A DNA stretch of 64,000 nt from an uncultured Balneolaceae bacterium (GCA_913057825.1 CAJXOW010000011.1:1-64000), one strand, 5' to 3'. Shown: positions 1-9,817, counted from the first letter of the stretch. Notes: generated by a model not told the origin, from the sequence alone. A program made the numbers and translations.

Positions 1-1
1 G

Positions 2-910
2 GGCGATCCATTTGTAGCCGGATCCTGCTTTGGTCGTGTACGGGCCATGGAGAATGAACGGGGAGACCATATAGAAGAGGCAGGTCCCTCCAAACCCATC
101 CAGTTGATAGGTTTTGACGACCAACCTCAAGCCGGCGATCGTTTGATTGTGATGGAAGACGAACAAACAGCCAAAGAAGTGGCCAGCCAGCGACAACAGA
201 TTCGCCGGGAGCAAGATCTGCGGAAGAGCAAACACGTTTCGCTCGATGACTTGTCCCGTCAACTGGCTCTTGGTGAGGTCTCTGAGCTCAACATCATTAT
301 CAAAGCTGATGTAAGTGGATCGGTCGAAGCTCTCTCAGATGCACTTCAAGAACTGGATACAGACGAAGTGAAGGTGAACATCATTCACACCGGCGTCGGG
401 GCCATCGTTGAGTCTGACGTACTCCTGGCCTCTGCTTCCGAAGCCATCATTATCGGATTCCAGGTCAGACCTACGACCAATGCCCGGAAGCTTGCCAAGG
501 AAGAAGAAATTGATGTACGACTCTTCAGCGTTATTTACGACGCCGTCGAAGAGGTCAAAGATGCACTGGAAGGGATGCTCGAACCGAATATTAGAGAGCA
601 GGTGATCGGTCATCTTGAAGTTCGGGAAACCTTTAAAGTCCCGGATGTAGGAATGGTGGCAGGATGCTATGTACAGGACGGTAAAATTAAAAATGACAGC
701 AAAGTCCGGCTGATACGGGATGGTATCGTGATTTATGACGGTGAGATCGGATCGCTCAAACGGTTCCAGGATGATACCAAAGAAGTGAAAGCGGGCTACG
801 AATGCGGCTTGAACATCCAGAAGTATAACGACGTCAAAGAAGGTGATGAAATCGAGGTTTACGAAACGATCGAGGAGAAACGTAAACTGGACGCCGTTTC
901 GGATAATTGA
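2..910 (+). CDS. infB: Translation initiation factor IF-2, C-terminal part (5' truncated by window edge)
   Basis: IF-2 is the GTPase that brings initiator fMet-tRNA to the 30S subunit and promotes 50S joining. The reading frame is open from base 2, upstream of the first ATG at 47, and its first residues (GDPFVAGSCFGRVRAM) are typical of IF-2 domain II, so the gene simply continues to the left of the window. The 302 visible residues cover the end of domain II, the linker helix with charged residues, domain III (around SELNIIIKADVSGSVEAL) and the fMet-tRNA-binding domain IV (GMVAGCYVQDGKI onward, ending near GDEIEVYE). The G domain is off-window. It heads a same-strand run with rbfA, truB and ribF, the classical bacterial order. 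The tail is strongly acidic, which may hint at a salt-adapted host (inference). Confidence 0.97.
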   Translation, partial: GDPFVAGSCFGRVRAMENERGDHIEEAGPSKPIQLIGFDDQPQAGDRLIVMEDEQTAKEVASQRQQIRREQDLRKSKHVSLDDLSRQLALGEVSELNIIIKADVSGSVEALSDALQELDTDEVKVNIIHTGVGAIVESDVLLASASEAIIIGFQVRPTTNARKLAKEEEIDVRLFSVIYDAVEEVKDALEGMLEPNIREQVIGHLEVRETFKVPDVGMVAGCYVQDGKIKNDSKVRLIRDGIVIYDGEIGSLKRFQDDTKEVKAGYECGLNIQKYNDVKEGDEIEVYETIEEKRKLDAVSDN

Positions 911-943
911 TCAATTGGACTTTAAACACAGGAACTTCAGGTA

Positions 944-1336
944 ATGAGTATTCGAACCGAAAGGGTCGGGGCCGTTATACAGCGGGACCTCGGTCATATT
1001 CTTCAACGTGAATATCAACATGACTCCATACTTACCGTCACTAAAGTTCGAATGACGCCCGATTTAAAAATTGCGAAGGTGTATATCAGTATCTTTGCGC
1101 CCCAGCAGGATACGGATAATATTTTCGAATACCTGGAATCCCATAATGCTGATATACGCAAGAAGCTGGCTCGCAAAGTTCAAAACCAGTTGCGAGAGGT
1201 TCCCGAGCTGCATTTATATAAAGACGACACCGCTGAATACGTGAATCGGCTTGAGCAGCTATTCGACCAGATTCATGAGGAACGTCAAGAGAAACGGGAC
1301 TCCGATGATCAAGAGCCGTCTACTGACAAGGAGTAA
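944..1336 (+). CDS. rbfA: Ribosome-binding factor A
   Basis: RbfA binds the 30S subunit near the 5' end of 16S rRNA during late maturation and is needed for efficient processing and cold growth. The 130-residue product fits the family length. It shows the typical start (IRTERVGAVIQRDLGHIL), the KH-like core with VTKVRMTPDLKIAKVYISIF, and the VPELHLYKDD segment near the end of the domain. The last 15 residues are a charged, disordered tail. The gene begins 33 bp after infB and ends 8 bp before truB, so it is very likely co-transcribed with both. Confidence 0.96.
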   Translation: MSIRTERVGAVIQRDLGHILQREYQHDSILTVTKVRMTPDLKIAKVYISIFAPQQDTDNIFEYLESHNADIRKKLARKVQNQLREVPELHLYKDDTAEYVNRLEQLFDQIHEERQEKRDSDDQEPSTDKE

Positions 1337-1344
1337 CGGTTATC

Positions 1345-2079
1345 ATGAGCCTAAAGATACCTGTCGAAGATTTACCGGAATTCAATTCAGAAAATTTACC
1401 CTATCCTTCCTTTGACTACAGTGAAGGCGCGTTTTTCCTGATTCAGAAGCCCAAAAATTGGACCAGTTTCGATGTGGTTGAGTTTTTAAGAGACCGCATT
1501 TTTGTCAAAACCGGTCACGCCGGTACGCTGGATCCAATGGCCGAGGGGTTGTTGATCGTTTGTTGTGGAAAGGCGACCAAATCGATCAAGTTTTTCCAAC
1601 AGAGAGAAAAGCATTACTATGGTGAAATAACTTTTGGCGGATCAACTCCGAGCTATGACGCTGCAATGGAAGTGGATGAAGAAGCACCCTATGAACATAT
1701 CGACCGTCAACAGATTCAACGTGTCATAGAAGAAGAGTTTCTTGGCGACATTACTCAATATCCCCCGATATATTCCGCCATTAAGCAAAAAGGTAAAAGG
1801 TTGTATGAGATGGCCAGGGAAGGCAAGGAGGTGAACCCGCCACCGCGCATAGTTTCTATCCATGAGATCGAACTTCTCGATTACAGTCCGCCGGTGGCCA
1901 AACTGAGGGTTCGATGCGGCGGTGGTACGTATATTCGCTCCCTGGCTCACGACCTGGGAAAATCACTTGATTCCCGGGGATATCTAAGCAAGCTGGTACG
2001 TACAGCCATAGGAGAATTCAGCAATGATAAAGCATTGACTATCGATCAAATAAAAGAAGCCTTCAATCACGATGGCTAA
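1345..2079 (+). CDS. truB: tRNA pseudouridine(55) synthase TruB
   Basis: TruB isomerises U55 in the T-loop of tRNAs to pseudouridine and also acts as a tRNA chaperone. The catalytic motif GHAGTLDPMAEG is present with the nucleophilic Asp at residue 63. The downstream family signatures YPPIYSAIKQKGKRLYE and RVRCGGGTYIRSLAHDLG are intact. About 28 residues precede the usual start of the fold (FFLIQKPKNWTS), a modest N-terminal extension. The 244-residue length suggests the short TruB type without a long PUA domain. The 3' end overlaps ribF by 8 bp, which points to translational coupling. Confidence 0.96.
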   Translation: MSLKIPVEDLPEFNSENLPYPSFDYSEGAFFLIQKPKNWTSFDVVEFLRDRIFVKTGHAGTLDPMAEGLLIVCCGKATKSIKFFQQREKHYYGEITFGGSTPSYDAAMEVDEEAPYEHIDRQQIQRVIEEEFLGDITQYPPIYSAIKQKGKRLYEMAREGKEVNPPPRIVSIHEIELLDYSPPVAKLRVRCGGGTYIRSLAHDLGKSLDSRGYLSKLVRTAIGEFSNDKALTIDQIKEAFNHDG

Positions 2080-3016
2080 ACTGGTTCATTTATCGGAAGT
2101 TGAGCATGATCCCGATACGGTACTAACGGTTGGAACCTTTGACGGGGTCCATGTCGGGCATCGACGTATCATGCGGCGGGTTTTGGAAAAAGCTGAAAAC
2201 CGACAACACCGGAGTGTTATTGTAACTTTCGATCCCCATCCCCGCAATATTATCAATCCCGGATCTGAAGGTATTCGACTGTTAACGACCCTGGAGGAAC
2301 GGTGCCAGCTGCTCGAGGAAATCGGTATACATGAAATGGTCGTTATACCTTTCGACCGTGATTTTTCCCTTAAAAGTTCAAAGGAATTCGTGGAAGAGAT
2401 TCTCTTTAGCAAAGTGGGGATATCCGAGTTTGTCATCGGCTACGATCACCACTTTGGCAAAGACCGGGAAGGCACGATCGATACGGTGAAGAGACTGGGC
2501 AACAAACTGGGCTTCAACACTGAAGTGGTATCCCGAAAAGATGTTAACGAAAAGCCGGTCAGCAGTACGGCCATTCGTGAATTATTGATGGAAAAGGGAG
2601 ACATCAAACAAGCCAATAAATTTCTCGGTCGTTGCTATCGGCTGACCGGTACCGTGGTTCATGGTCAGAAACGGGGGGAGGAACTTGGATTTCCCACGGC
2701 CAATATTAAACCCGATCATGAACAAAAGGCTGTTCCCAGAAATGGAGTGTATGCGGTTCGGGGATATGTGAACAACGAAGAATATGCCGGCATGATGAAT
2801 ATTGGAACCCGTCCAACGTTTGGCAGTGATGAAGAACCGGTTCTGGAAGTTCATTTCCTTGAGTTTAACGCAGACCTCTACGGCAAAACGCTGCAGGTCG
2901 AATTTCTGGAACGGATTCGCAATGAACAGAAGTTCGATAGCAAGGAGGAGTTGATAAATCAGTTGAAAAAGGATAAAAAAATTGCTGAAAATGCAAATAA
3001 ATCTTATCTTCGTTAG
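2072..3016 (+). CDS. ribF: Bifunctional riboflavin kinase / FAD synthetase RibF
   Basis: RibF phosphorylates riboflavin to FMN and then adenylates FMN to FAD in the cytoplasm. The N-terminal nucleotidyltransferase domain carries VGTFDGVHVGHRRIM at residues 20-34, the HxGH-type signature. The middle has VIGYDHHFGKDREGT and SSTAIRELL. The C-terminal flavokinase domain starts around residue 185 with GRCYRLTGTVVHGQ and GFPTANI. The length of 314 residues is normal. The start overlaps truB by 8 bp. Linkage of ribF with truB and rpsO is a common bacterial arrangement without a direct metabolic reason. Confidence 0.96.
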   Translation: MAKLVHLSEVEHDPDTVLTVGTFDGVHVGHRRIMRRVLEKAENRQHRSVIVTFDPHPRNIINPGSEGIRLLTTLEERCQLLEEIGIHEMVVIPFDRDFSLKSSKEFVEEILFSKVGISEFVIGYDHHFGKDREGTIDTVKRLGNKLGFNTEVVSRKDVNEKPVSSTAIRELLMEKGDIKQANKFLGRCYRLTGTVVHGQKRGEELGFPTANIKPDHEQKAVPRNGVYAVRGYVNNEEYAGMMNIGTRPTFGSDEEPVLEVHFLEFNADLYGKTLQVEFLERIRNEQKFDSKEELINQLKKDKKIAENANKSYLR

Positions 3017-3082
3017 CTATAAACCAGCTGATTGTTTAAAACGAAACAATAACAGACGAAAACAGAGAATTCAGAAGTTTAT

Positions 3083-3349
3083 ATGATAACCAAGGAAAAG
3101 AAAGAAGAATTAGTTGAAAAGCACGGAAATTCGGAAGGAGACAGTGGGTCTCCGGAAGTTCAGATAGCCATCTTTACCGAACGCATTAACGATCTTACGG
3201 AGCATTTGAAGGATCACCCTACAGATCACACATCTCGACAGGGACTGATTCGTATGGTTGGAAAGCGTCGAAGACTATTAAATTACCTGATGAGCGAAGA
3301 TATTGAAAAATATCGCGAGCTTATCAGCGAATTGAATATACGGAAATAA
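3083..3349 (+). CDS. rpsO: 30S ribosomal protein S15
   Basis: S15 is a primary 16S rRNA binding protein that organises the central domain of the 30S subunit. The 88-residue product has the expected features: [18 protein letters not shown], the [14 protein letters not shown] segment with conserved His and Ser, and the [12 protein letters not shown] helix. It lies between ribF and pnp as in many bacteria. In Enterobacteria rpsO autoregulates through a pseudoknot; nothing in this leader lets me claim the same here. A factor-independent terminator follows immediately. Confidence 0.98.
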   Translation: MITKEKKEELVEKHGNSEGDSGSPEVQIAIFTERINDLTEHLKDHPTDHTSRQGLIRMVGKRRRLLNYLMSEDIEKYRELISELNIRK

Positions 3350-3359
3350 GTAGTTGGAA

Positions 3360-3386
3360 AGGCGCGTTCGAAAACGTGCCTTTTTT
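3360..3386 (+). terminator. Intrinsic terminator after rpsO
   Basis: A 9-bp stem AGGCGCGTT / AACGTGCCT (one G-U pair) with a CGAA loop is followed by a run of six T. It begins 11 bp after the rpsO stop and separates the infB-rpsO operon from pnp. Confidence 0.85.
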
Positions 3387-3517
3387 GATTTTATTCCTGC
3401 CTTGACTTAACTCGTACGTAAAAAGAAAGCTTAAATCAATTGCAGGAACGTATTTGAACAAGTACGGAAGATATCTAATCTATTTTTACAAGCTAATAAG
3501 ACATCAATAAACGAATT

Positions 3518-5647
3518 ATGAAAGCAGATTTTAGATCAGTAGAGTTTGCCCCTGGTAAAGAAATGAAAGTAGAAACGGGGCGATTGGCCAAGCAGGCTGA
3601 TGGAGCGGTAACCGTACAGATGGGAGAAACAATGGTATTGTGTACGGCCGTAAGCGAAAAGGAGCCCAAACCGGAACTTGGATTTTTCCCGTTGACGGTT
3701 GATTTACGCGAGAGTATGTCGGCCGGCGGACGTTTTCCGGGCGGGTTTATCAAACGAGAAGGGAAACCCTCGGATAAAGAAATTTTATCAAGCCGCCTCA
3801 TAGATCGGACCATTCGACCGCTATTCCCGGATGGATACCTTCATGAAACACAAATTATTTGCAGCGTTATTTCGTCTGATGGCGAAAATGACGGCGACGT
3901 CATCGGTGGATTCGGTGCCTCGGTAGCGTTGACATTGTCTGATATTCCCTTCGACGGCCCCATGGCACAGGTGCGAGTCGGCCGAATTGACGGTGAACAT
4001 GTTATCAACCCTACCCGGAGCGAGATGGATGAGTCGGATGTCGATCTGCTTGTGGGGGGTACGGAAGAGAGTGTCATCATGATTGAAGGAGACATGGATG
4101 AAATCTCCGAGCAGGAAATGATTGATGCTATCAAGGCCGGACACGAATCGATTGTCAAGCTTTGTCAATTTCAAAATGAACTGCGAGAAGAGTTCGGTGA
4201 AGAGAAACGTGAATTTGAAGTTGAGGAGACCGACGAAGAGCTGGCTAATAAAGTTGAACAGGAAGTCAGTGATGATATTCGCGATCTCGTTGCTGCCGAG
4301 CTGGGTAAAGAAGATTATACCGAGCGTCTTGATGAAATCAAGAAAACCGCTAAAGAGCAATTAACAGCCGGTATCGAGGATGAGAGTGAAAAAGAAGACC
4401 TCGAAGAAGATATTGGTGACATCATCGGGGATGTAGAAAAGAAGGAGCTGCGCAACCTGATTCTGGAGAAGAAGAAACGAATCGACGGACGTTCCCCCGA
4501 AGAGATCCGTTCTATTTGGACCGAGGCCGGATACATGCCGAGAACCCACGGTTCAGCCATCTTTACCCGTGGAGAAACCCAGGCCCTTGTTTCGGTAACT
4601 CTTGGAACCAAACGGGATGAACAGAATATCGATACCCTGTTTAATGAGGATGCCAAGCAGTTTATGCTGCACTACAACTTCCCGCCGTTCTGTGTGGGCG
4701 AAACGGCATTTCTGCGAGGTCCCGGCCGACGGGAAATCGGACACGGGCACTTGGCCGAACGTGCGATTAAGCAAGTCATGCCCGGTTTTGATGACTTTGG
4801 CTATGTAATACGAGTTATTTCGGATATCCTGGAATCCAACGGATCCTCATCCATGGCTTCCGTTTGCGGAGGCTCTATGGCCTTGATGGATGCCGGCGTT
4901 CCTTTGAAGAAACCGGTATCCGGTATAGCAATGGGTATGATTGTTGGAGAGGACGAAACCGTCGTACTTTCTGATATTCGCGGTGAAGAAGACTTTATGG
5001 GCGACATGGACTTCAAAGTTACCGGTACCGCCGACGGTATCACGGCTTGCCAGATGGATATCAAAGTCAAAGGCATTGACTTTGAAACCATGGAACGAGC
5101 CCTGCGTCAATCTACCGAGGGACGTATGCACATACTTGAGAAAATGGCTGAAACCATTTCCGAGCCTCGTACCGAAATTTCCAAACATGCGCCTCAATTT
5201 GTAAAAATGGAGATTGACGGTGACCAGATTGGAAGTGTCATTGGTCCGGGCGGTAAAGTGATTCAAACCCTACAAAAGGAAACCGATACGGAGATCCTGG
5301 TTGAAGAAGATGAGGATCGCGACGTCGGACTTATCACTATTAGCGCCAACGACCTTGATAAAGCCGAAGAAGCCAAGCGGCGTATTAAAGGTATTGTGGG
5401 CGACCTGGAAGAGGGAAGTGTGTATGAAGGTACTGTTAAAGCCATCAAGGATTATGGTGCCTTTGTAGAAATAGTTCCCGGAAAAGACGGACTCCTGCAT
5501 ATTTCCGAGATCAATCACACCCATGTGGATAGTGTTGAAGATCATCTCAGTGTGGGAGACAAGATCCAGGTCAAATTGCTGAAAGTTGAGCAAGGCGGCA
5601 AGTTGCGGCTTTCGAGAAAAGCTCTTCTTTCAGAAGATGAAGAGTAG
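3518..5647 (+). CDS. pnp: Polyribonucleotide nucleotidyltransferase (PNPase)
   Basis: PNPase is the trimeric phosphorolytic 3'-5' exoribonuclease of mRNA decay and can also add tails. All family domains are visible in 709 residues: the first RNase PH domain (MGETMVLCTAVSEK, FPLTVDLRES), an acidic all-helical linker around 230-310, the second catalytic RNase PH domain (ALVSVTLGTKRDEQ, FCVGETAFLRGPGRREIGHG), a KH domain (GSVIGPGGKVIQTLQKE) and a C-terminal S1 domain (VYEGTVKAIKDYGAFVEI). The linker and the EEDEDRD stretch are unusually acidic. About 170 bp separate it from rpsO across a terminator, so it probably has its own promoter. A strong terminator follows. Confidence 0.98.
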   Translation: MKADFRSVEFAPGKEMKVETGRLAKQADGAVTVQMGETMVLCTAVSEKEPKPELGFFPLTVDLRESMSAGGRFPGGFIKREGKPSDKEILSSRLIDRTIRPLFPDGYLHETQIICSVISSDGENDGDVIGGFGASVALTLSDIPFDGPMAQVRVGRIDGEHVINPTRSEMDESDVDLLVGGTEESVIMIEGDMDEISEQEMIDAIKAGHESIVKLCQFQNELREEFGEEKREFEVEETDEELANKVEQEVSDDIRDLVAAELGKEDYTERLDEIKKTAKEQLTAGIEDESEKEDLEEDIGDIIGDVEKKELRNLILEKKKRIDGRSPEEIRSIWTEAGYMPRTHGSAIFTRGETQALVSVTLGTKRDEQNIDTLFNEDAKQFMLHYNFPPFCVGETAFLRGPGRREIGHGHLAERAIKQVMPGFDDFGYVIRVISDILESNGSSSMASVCGGSMALMDAGVPLKKPVSGIAMGMIVGEDETVVLSDIRGEEDFMGDMDFKVTGTADGITACQMDIKVKGIDFETMERALRQSTEGRMHILEKMAETISEPRTEISKHAPQFVKMEIDGDQIGSVIGPGGKVIQTLQKETDTEILVEEDEDRDVGLITISANDLDKAEEAKRRIKGIVGDLEEGSVYEGTVKAIKDYGAFVEIVPGKDGLLHISEINHTHVDSVEDHLSVGDKIQVKLLKVEQGGKLRLSRKALLSEDEE

Positions 5648-5670
5648 TTACTCTTGCCATTACTAAATTG

Positions 5671-5704
5671 AAAAGCGCCATCTTTTACCGGATGGCGCTT
5701 TTTT
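5671..5704 (+). terminator. Intrinsic terminator after pnp
   Basis: Stem AAAAGCGCCATC / GATGGCGCTTTT with the loop TTTTACCG, ending in a T run. It lies 24 bp downstream of the pnp stop codon. Confidence 0.9.
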
Positions 5705-5731
5705 CATTAGAACTACATTTTAGCAATTTCT

Positions 5732-6985
5732 ATGCAGCAGACCCAGGTAGAGCACGTACAAAAATCAAAGCTTGAAAACGGGTTGACCGTGGTTAGTGAG
5801 CATGTGCCCGGTATAAAAAGCGTTGCCGCAGGCATATGGGTGAATACAGGCAGTCGCAATGAAACCGAGCGGCAAGCCGGTATTACGCACTTTTTAGAGC
5901 ACATGCTTTTTAAGGGAACCGAATCACGCTCCTCCTATGATATAGCATTGAGCATGGAATCGGTCGGGGGCTACCTGAATGCGTTTACCGCATCCGAATA
6001 CACCTGCTATTATGCCCGTTGCCTGGATGAAGAGTTGGACCGGGCGATAGACGTTTTATCGGACATGGTGTTGCATCCGCTTTTTCCGGAGGAGGAAATG
6101 GAGAAGGAGAAGAAGGTCGTCCTTGAAGAAATGAAAATGTACCGGGATAATCCGGATGATTTTGCATTTGAAGAGTTCCAGAAATTGTTGTTTAAGGGAC
6201 ACCCGCTCGGCCGGCCGGTAATCGGGAATGAAGAATCGGTTCAAAATTTATCGCGGAACGCTCTTTTTGACTACATGGAACAACAGTATACGCCGCATAA
6301 TTTAATTGTCAGTGTGGCCGGATCAGTAGATCACGGAGAACTGCTAAAGCAGGTGGAAGAGCGATTCGGATCCCTTTCAGCTTCCGGTGACCAACCCTCA
6401 GAAACTGATTTAACGCCCTACCGGACCTCTAGCCATACGATGGAACGGCCTATCGAACAAACGCACTACCTGGTGGGCAGGAGAGGTCTGAAAGCCGATC
6501 ATGAGGAGAAATATACGCTCTTATTGGCAAATACTGTGCTGAGCGGGGGGATGAGTTCCCGTTTGCATCAAAATATTCGGGAACAATATGGTTACTGTTA
6601 TAATATTCAAACCTTCAACCAGGTTTATCGGGATACCGGAATATTCGGCATTTACACGGGCACGGATCGCGATTATGTTACCCATGTCAGGTCGCTTATT
6701 TTCAAGGAGTTGGATAAATTACGCAGTGAAAAGATACCTGAAAAGGAACTTGAAGAGGCCAAAACGCAGTTGAAGGGAAAGCTGCTCTTGTCCCAGGAAA
6801 ACACCAGCAGCCGTATGAGTCGACTGGCCAAAGGTGAACTCTACTTTAAACGATTCATTAGTCTTGAAGAGCTGGTCGAGAACATCGACCGTGTCGCAGC
6901 CGATGATATTCAGCGGTTTGCAGATACTTTCTTTGATGAAGAAGTCTTCTCCGAGTTCAAACTTAAACCGGAAGCCCATCAGTAA
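5732..6985 (+). CDS. M16 family zinc metallopeptidase (processing-peptidase type)
   Basis: This is a pitrilysin/insulinase-family peptidase that degrades peptides in a closed chamber. The inverted zinc motif HFLEH is at residues 53-57. The third zinc ligand lies in VVLEEMKMYRDNPDD around residues 129-143. The C-terminal half carries the partner-domain segment with SSRLHQNIREQYGYCYN. At 417 residues it is the short, single-repeat M16B type (like YmxG or mitochondrial processing peptidase beta). Short M16 proteins usually act as homodimers or with an inactive partner, and no partner gene is adjacent. No signal peptide is evident, so it is probably cytoplasmic. It follows pnp, as M16B genes often do, but is separated by a terminator. 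Confidence 0.93.
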   Translation: MQQTQVEHVQKSKLENGLTVVSEHVPGIKSVAAGIWVNTGSRNETERQAGITHFLEHMLFKGTESRSSYDIALSMESVGGYLNAFTASEYTCYYARCLDEELDRAIDVLSDMVLHPLFPEEEMEKEKKVVLEEMKMYRDNPDDFAFEEFQKLLFKGHPLGRPVIGNEESVQNLSRNALFDYMEQQYTPHNLIVSVAGSVDHGELLKQVEERFGSLSASGDQPSETDLTPYRTSSHTMERPIEQTHYLVGRRGLKADHEEKYTLLLANTVLSGGMSSRLHQNIREQYGYCYNIQTFNQVYRDTGIFGIYTGTDRDYVTHVRSLIFKELDKLRSEKIPEKELEEAKTQLKGKLLLSQENTSSRMSRLAKGELYFKRFISLEELVENIDRVAADDIQRFADTFFDEEVFSEFKLKPEAHQ

Positions 6986-7009
6986 ATGATCTCGGGATAC
7001 GTTTTCATT

Positions 7010-9817
7010 TTAAGGTGACGCCACATCCTTTACCAACCTGAAACCAACCGTAGCATTGCGGTTTAAGCCGGGACCCGTGTGCAGCAACATCTGTGTTTCA
7101 TCCAGCGGCTGCGGACCACCTTTGACATACCACCAGCTGGAAGTAGGTTTATAATAACTTCCCCCGCGAATGATGTTATAGGTATAACTGGCATTCTTGT
7201 AAATGTCGCCCGTAAGCTGCCATACATTTCCTACAAGGTCTTGTATTCCAAATGGACTGGCCCCTTCGGGATGACTATCCACGGGAGTTGTGGCAGGATG
7301 AGTGCAATTGCACCGAGTTGAATCCATTACGACTCCCCAGGGCCACTTTTGTGCTGATTCGCCTTGTGCCGCCCACTGCCATTCCATTTCGGTCGGTAAT
7401 CTTTTTTGGGTCCAGTCAGCATAAGCACGGGCATCAGCAAGGTTTATCCAGACCACGGGATGATTTTCCCTGCCTTCAGGTATTTCATCATCGTGCCAGT
7501 GATTTAAAAAGTTTTTCGGATGTTTGGGCTCATACCCGGTAGCATCAAGAAATTTCTTGAAATCCGCATTGGTCACCGGATAAACATCCATATAAAAGGA
7601 TGCCACCGGGCGATCGGTAGTATAGGCTGAGTCGGGGTAGGGAATAAAGGTTTCGCGATTGGATAACTGAACGGAAACGGTGCCGGCAGGTACTTTTTTC
7701 ATACCGGAGGGGACCTCACCGGCAGGACGGGTTTTTTCCGGTTGACGAACCAGACGAGGAGTGCCGGGCGAAAGGTGGGTAGTGCGCTCATCGATTACGT
7801 ATCCCTTACGGTTAAGCAGTTGAATCACAAGTTTCCCTTCGTAAAAACCCAGTTTGTCGGTTACGTTGACGACGGTATCTCGGGCTGGCAGGGAAAAGGA
7901 GCGTGAGTTGCTGTATGACGGATCCCCCGCCCAAACTTTCATTTCGGTCCCCTGGTCTGTATGCAGGTAAAGCGAATCAACGACCAGTCGGGCCTTGATA
8001 AGTTTCCGATATTTGGCAATCGCAGCAACCGAGCCTTCTTTGCGTGTGTTCAGCCAGGATTCATCAAACGCCGCCAATTTTGCGGGAAGCCGAGGTTGTT
8101 TTCGTGTAGTATCAGGCGTGAGTTCCCGATGATTCCATATATCTACATAATGATATTGGTCCGATTTTAGTGAATCGACGGGAATAAGGGGACCATGATA
8201 TCCTTCAGGCTGTAAATTGAAAATCGTAAAAAGTTCTGTTGAGTGGTCGGGATGGGGCCACTGATTGATCCAGATGCTGTCGGCAGGAGAATCTATCAAA
8301 GGGGTCCACTGCGTGCTATTGAAATAGGGAGAGTGTTCGCGAAGTACGCGCACAATTTTTCCTGCATAACGGTAGGCTTTCGGAAGCCAGGAGGGACGAT
8401 CGGGTCGAAAGAGGTTAAATTCGTATCCATATCCGTTAAAAAGTGAAAGGCTAAGACCGCGTCGAAGGGGACCGTCGCCCGGGTCTCCGACCCGATAGAT
8501 CGAAAAGTCCGGTTTGATCAGCTTGTTTAGATTTAATACAGGAGGCATTCTGATCGCGTTGTGCACCCGCCCCGAAACGATTCCGGACATATGTTTGGGA
8601 ACGGCCATACCTTCACTATACATAATCACTCCATCTCGAACACTGTCGGCGGCTGACTGCAGCTTATAACTTGATTTCCCCCGGGTATCCAATACCACGC
8701 CATCTGCATCAATTTGGTCGATCAGTGACGCCATGGCCCGGTGCGGGTTCTCCTCACGGGTACTTTTATCCCATGGATTATAGGCTATAAAAAATCGAGT
8801 GCCATGTTTGCGGGCCGTATCAGCCAGTTGAGCCAGTTTATCCAGCCCCCCTGGCAGGTCCCGGTACAAATCCCACTGGTTACGCTGATCGATTCCCAGT
8901 CGCGGCCAGGTAGGCCAAATACCGAAAATATCCCATCCCCCTGCTAATTTTTCCATTTTCTCTAAGAACGACTGCAACTGGTATTCCCCTGTTCGTTGAT
9001 TATAAAAATCGCGGTCCCACGCCATTTGAAGGCCTATAAGGTATTGGTCCCGGATCCATTTAAGGTCATCCCGACGATAGAGGGATTGATCGAATTCATG
9101 CAGGTCATAGAGATAACGATCCTGGAACATAAGCTTTAATCCATTTTGCCAGGGTCCCTCGTACAGATCAGCATAAAAAGTGTATGTCACGCTGCCACCG
9201 GGATAAAGATCGGTTCTCCATCGGCTGATCTCTGCCTTCTGGTGATCGGTGCGACGTGCAATAGAAGTTACCGAGTATTTGTCACCGACTTGAAAAGCTC
9301 CATACCCCATTTCCCATGCGTTATCCGGCAAAATGACGCCCACCGGGCTCTTACCGGGACGGAACAGTTTGGTGCGGGTTAACGACCAGGGACCGGAAGC
9401 GGTTATATGAGTATGACCGGATTTTTGTCCAAAAGGCACCACATTTTCGATAGTAGAAGTATCCTGTCCGTTATTTTGAAACGTTAACAGCGTCTTAAAT
9501 CCGGGTTCAAAATCCTTCACGACTTCAATATTCACCTTGATTTTATCGGCGAGGGGAGAGGGGAATACAGCTTTTTCAGTCAAATCTGCGGACCAAACCA
9601 GGGAATCGTTGATCAGGGCAGAGAACAGGGGTTCCGCCGAAATATTCAGGGTTATTCCACCTGTTGTGGTAAATCCCACGACCTGACTTTCCTGAGTCTT
9701 GAATTCAATCGAAGCCAAATTTTGCGCGGTCGTTATCTGGAAAAATCCCAATGCCAGAAACGTTATCAGTATGGAGAGAATGAAGCTAAATCGCCTTAAC
9801 GCCAGACAGTGTGGCAT
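7010..9817 (-). CDS. Exported TIM-barrel glycosidase-like protein with C-terminal FGE/SUMF-like domain
   Basis: The frame is open up to an ATG at 9949. The ATG at 9817 is chosen because it gives a normal Sec signal peptide (LRRFSFILSILITFLALGFF, cleavage after TTAQ). The region from about 230 to 600 looks like a glycoside-hydrolase TIM barrel (WDIFGIWPTWPRLG, FIAYNPWDK, DADGVVLDTRG, VIMYSEGMAVPKHM); I cannot assign a GH family. The last ~220 residues form a formylglycine-generating-enzyme-like domain (MDVYPVTNADFKKFLDATGY, RLPTEMEWQWAAQG, LVGNVWQLTGD, RGGSYY, VGFRLVKD). The segment after RGGS, which holds the two active cysteines in true FGE, has no Cys here, so this domain is probably binding or structural. 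It is the last gene of a three-gene run with two exported (alpha/alpha)6-barrel glycosidases, which suggests a joint role in glycan breakdown. Confidence 0.72.
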   Translation of the reverse strand: MPHCLALRRFSFILSILITFLALGFFQITTAQNLASIEFKTQESQVVGFTTTGGITLNISAEPLFSALINDSLVWSADLTEKAVFPSPLADKIKVNIEVVKDFEPGFKTLLTFQNNGQDTSTIENVVPFGQKSGHTHITASGPWSLTRTKLFRPGKSPVGVILPDNAWEMGYGAFQVGDKYSVTSIARRTDHQKAEISRWRTDLYPGGSVTYTFYADLYEGPWQNGLKLMFQDRYLYDLHEFDQSLYRRDDLKWIRDQYLIGLQMAWDRDFYNQRTGEYQLQSFLEKMEKLAGGWDIFGIWPTWPRLGIDQRNQWDLYRDLPGGLDKLAQLADTARKHGTRFFIAYNPWDKSTREENPHRAMASLIDQIDADGVVLDTRGKSSYKLQSAADSVRDGVIMYSEGMAVPKHMSGIVSGRVHNAIRMPPVLNLNKLIKPDFSIYRVGDPGDGPLRRGLSLSLFNGYGYEFNLFRPDRPSWLPKAYRYAGKIVRVLREHSPYFNSTQWTPLIDSPADSIWINQWPHPDHSTELFTIFNLQPEGYHGPLIPVDSLKSDQYHYVDIWNHRELTPDTTRKQPRLPAKLAAFDESWLNTRKEGSVAAIAKYRKLIKARLVVDSLYLHTDQGTEMKVWAGDPSYSNSRSFSLPARDTVVNVTDKLGFYEGKLVIQLLNRKGYVIDERTTHLSPGTPRLVRQPEKTRPAGEVPSGMKKVPAGTVSVQLSNRETFIPYPDSAYTTDRPVASFYMDVYPVTNADFKKFLDATGYEPKHPKNFLNHWHDDEIPEGRENHPVVWINLADARAYADWTQKRLPTEMEWQWAAQGESAQKWPWGVVMDSTRCNCTHPATTPVDSHPEGASPFGIQDLVGNVWQLTGDIYKNASYTYNIIRGGSYYKPTSSWWYVKGGPQPLDETQMLLHTGPGLNRNATVGFRLVKDVASP

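Noticed and set aside
3821..4360. 179-residue minus-strand ORF inside pnp
   Set aside because: It is antisense to conserved PNPase sequence and reads as low-complexity Phe/Leu/Asn-rich sequence, so it is a shadow.
7010..9817. Active formylglycine-generating enzyme for the sulfatase at 60403
   Set aside because: The segment after RGGS lacks the two active-site cysteines, so catalysis is not supported.
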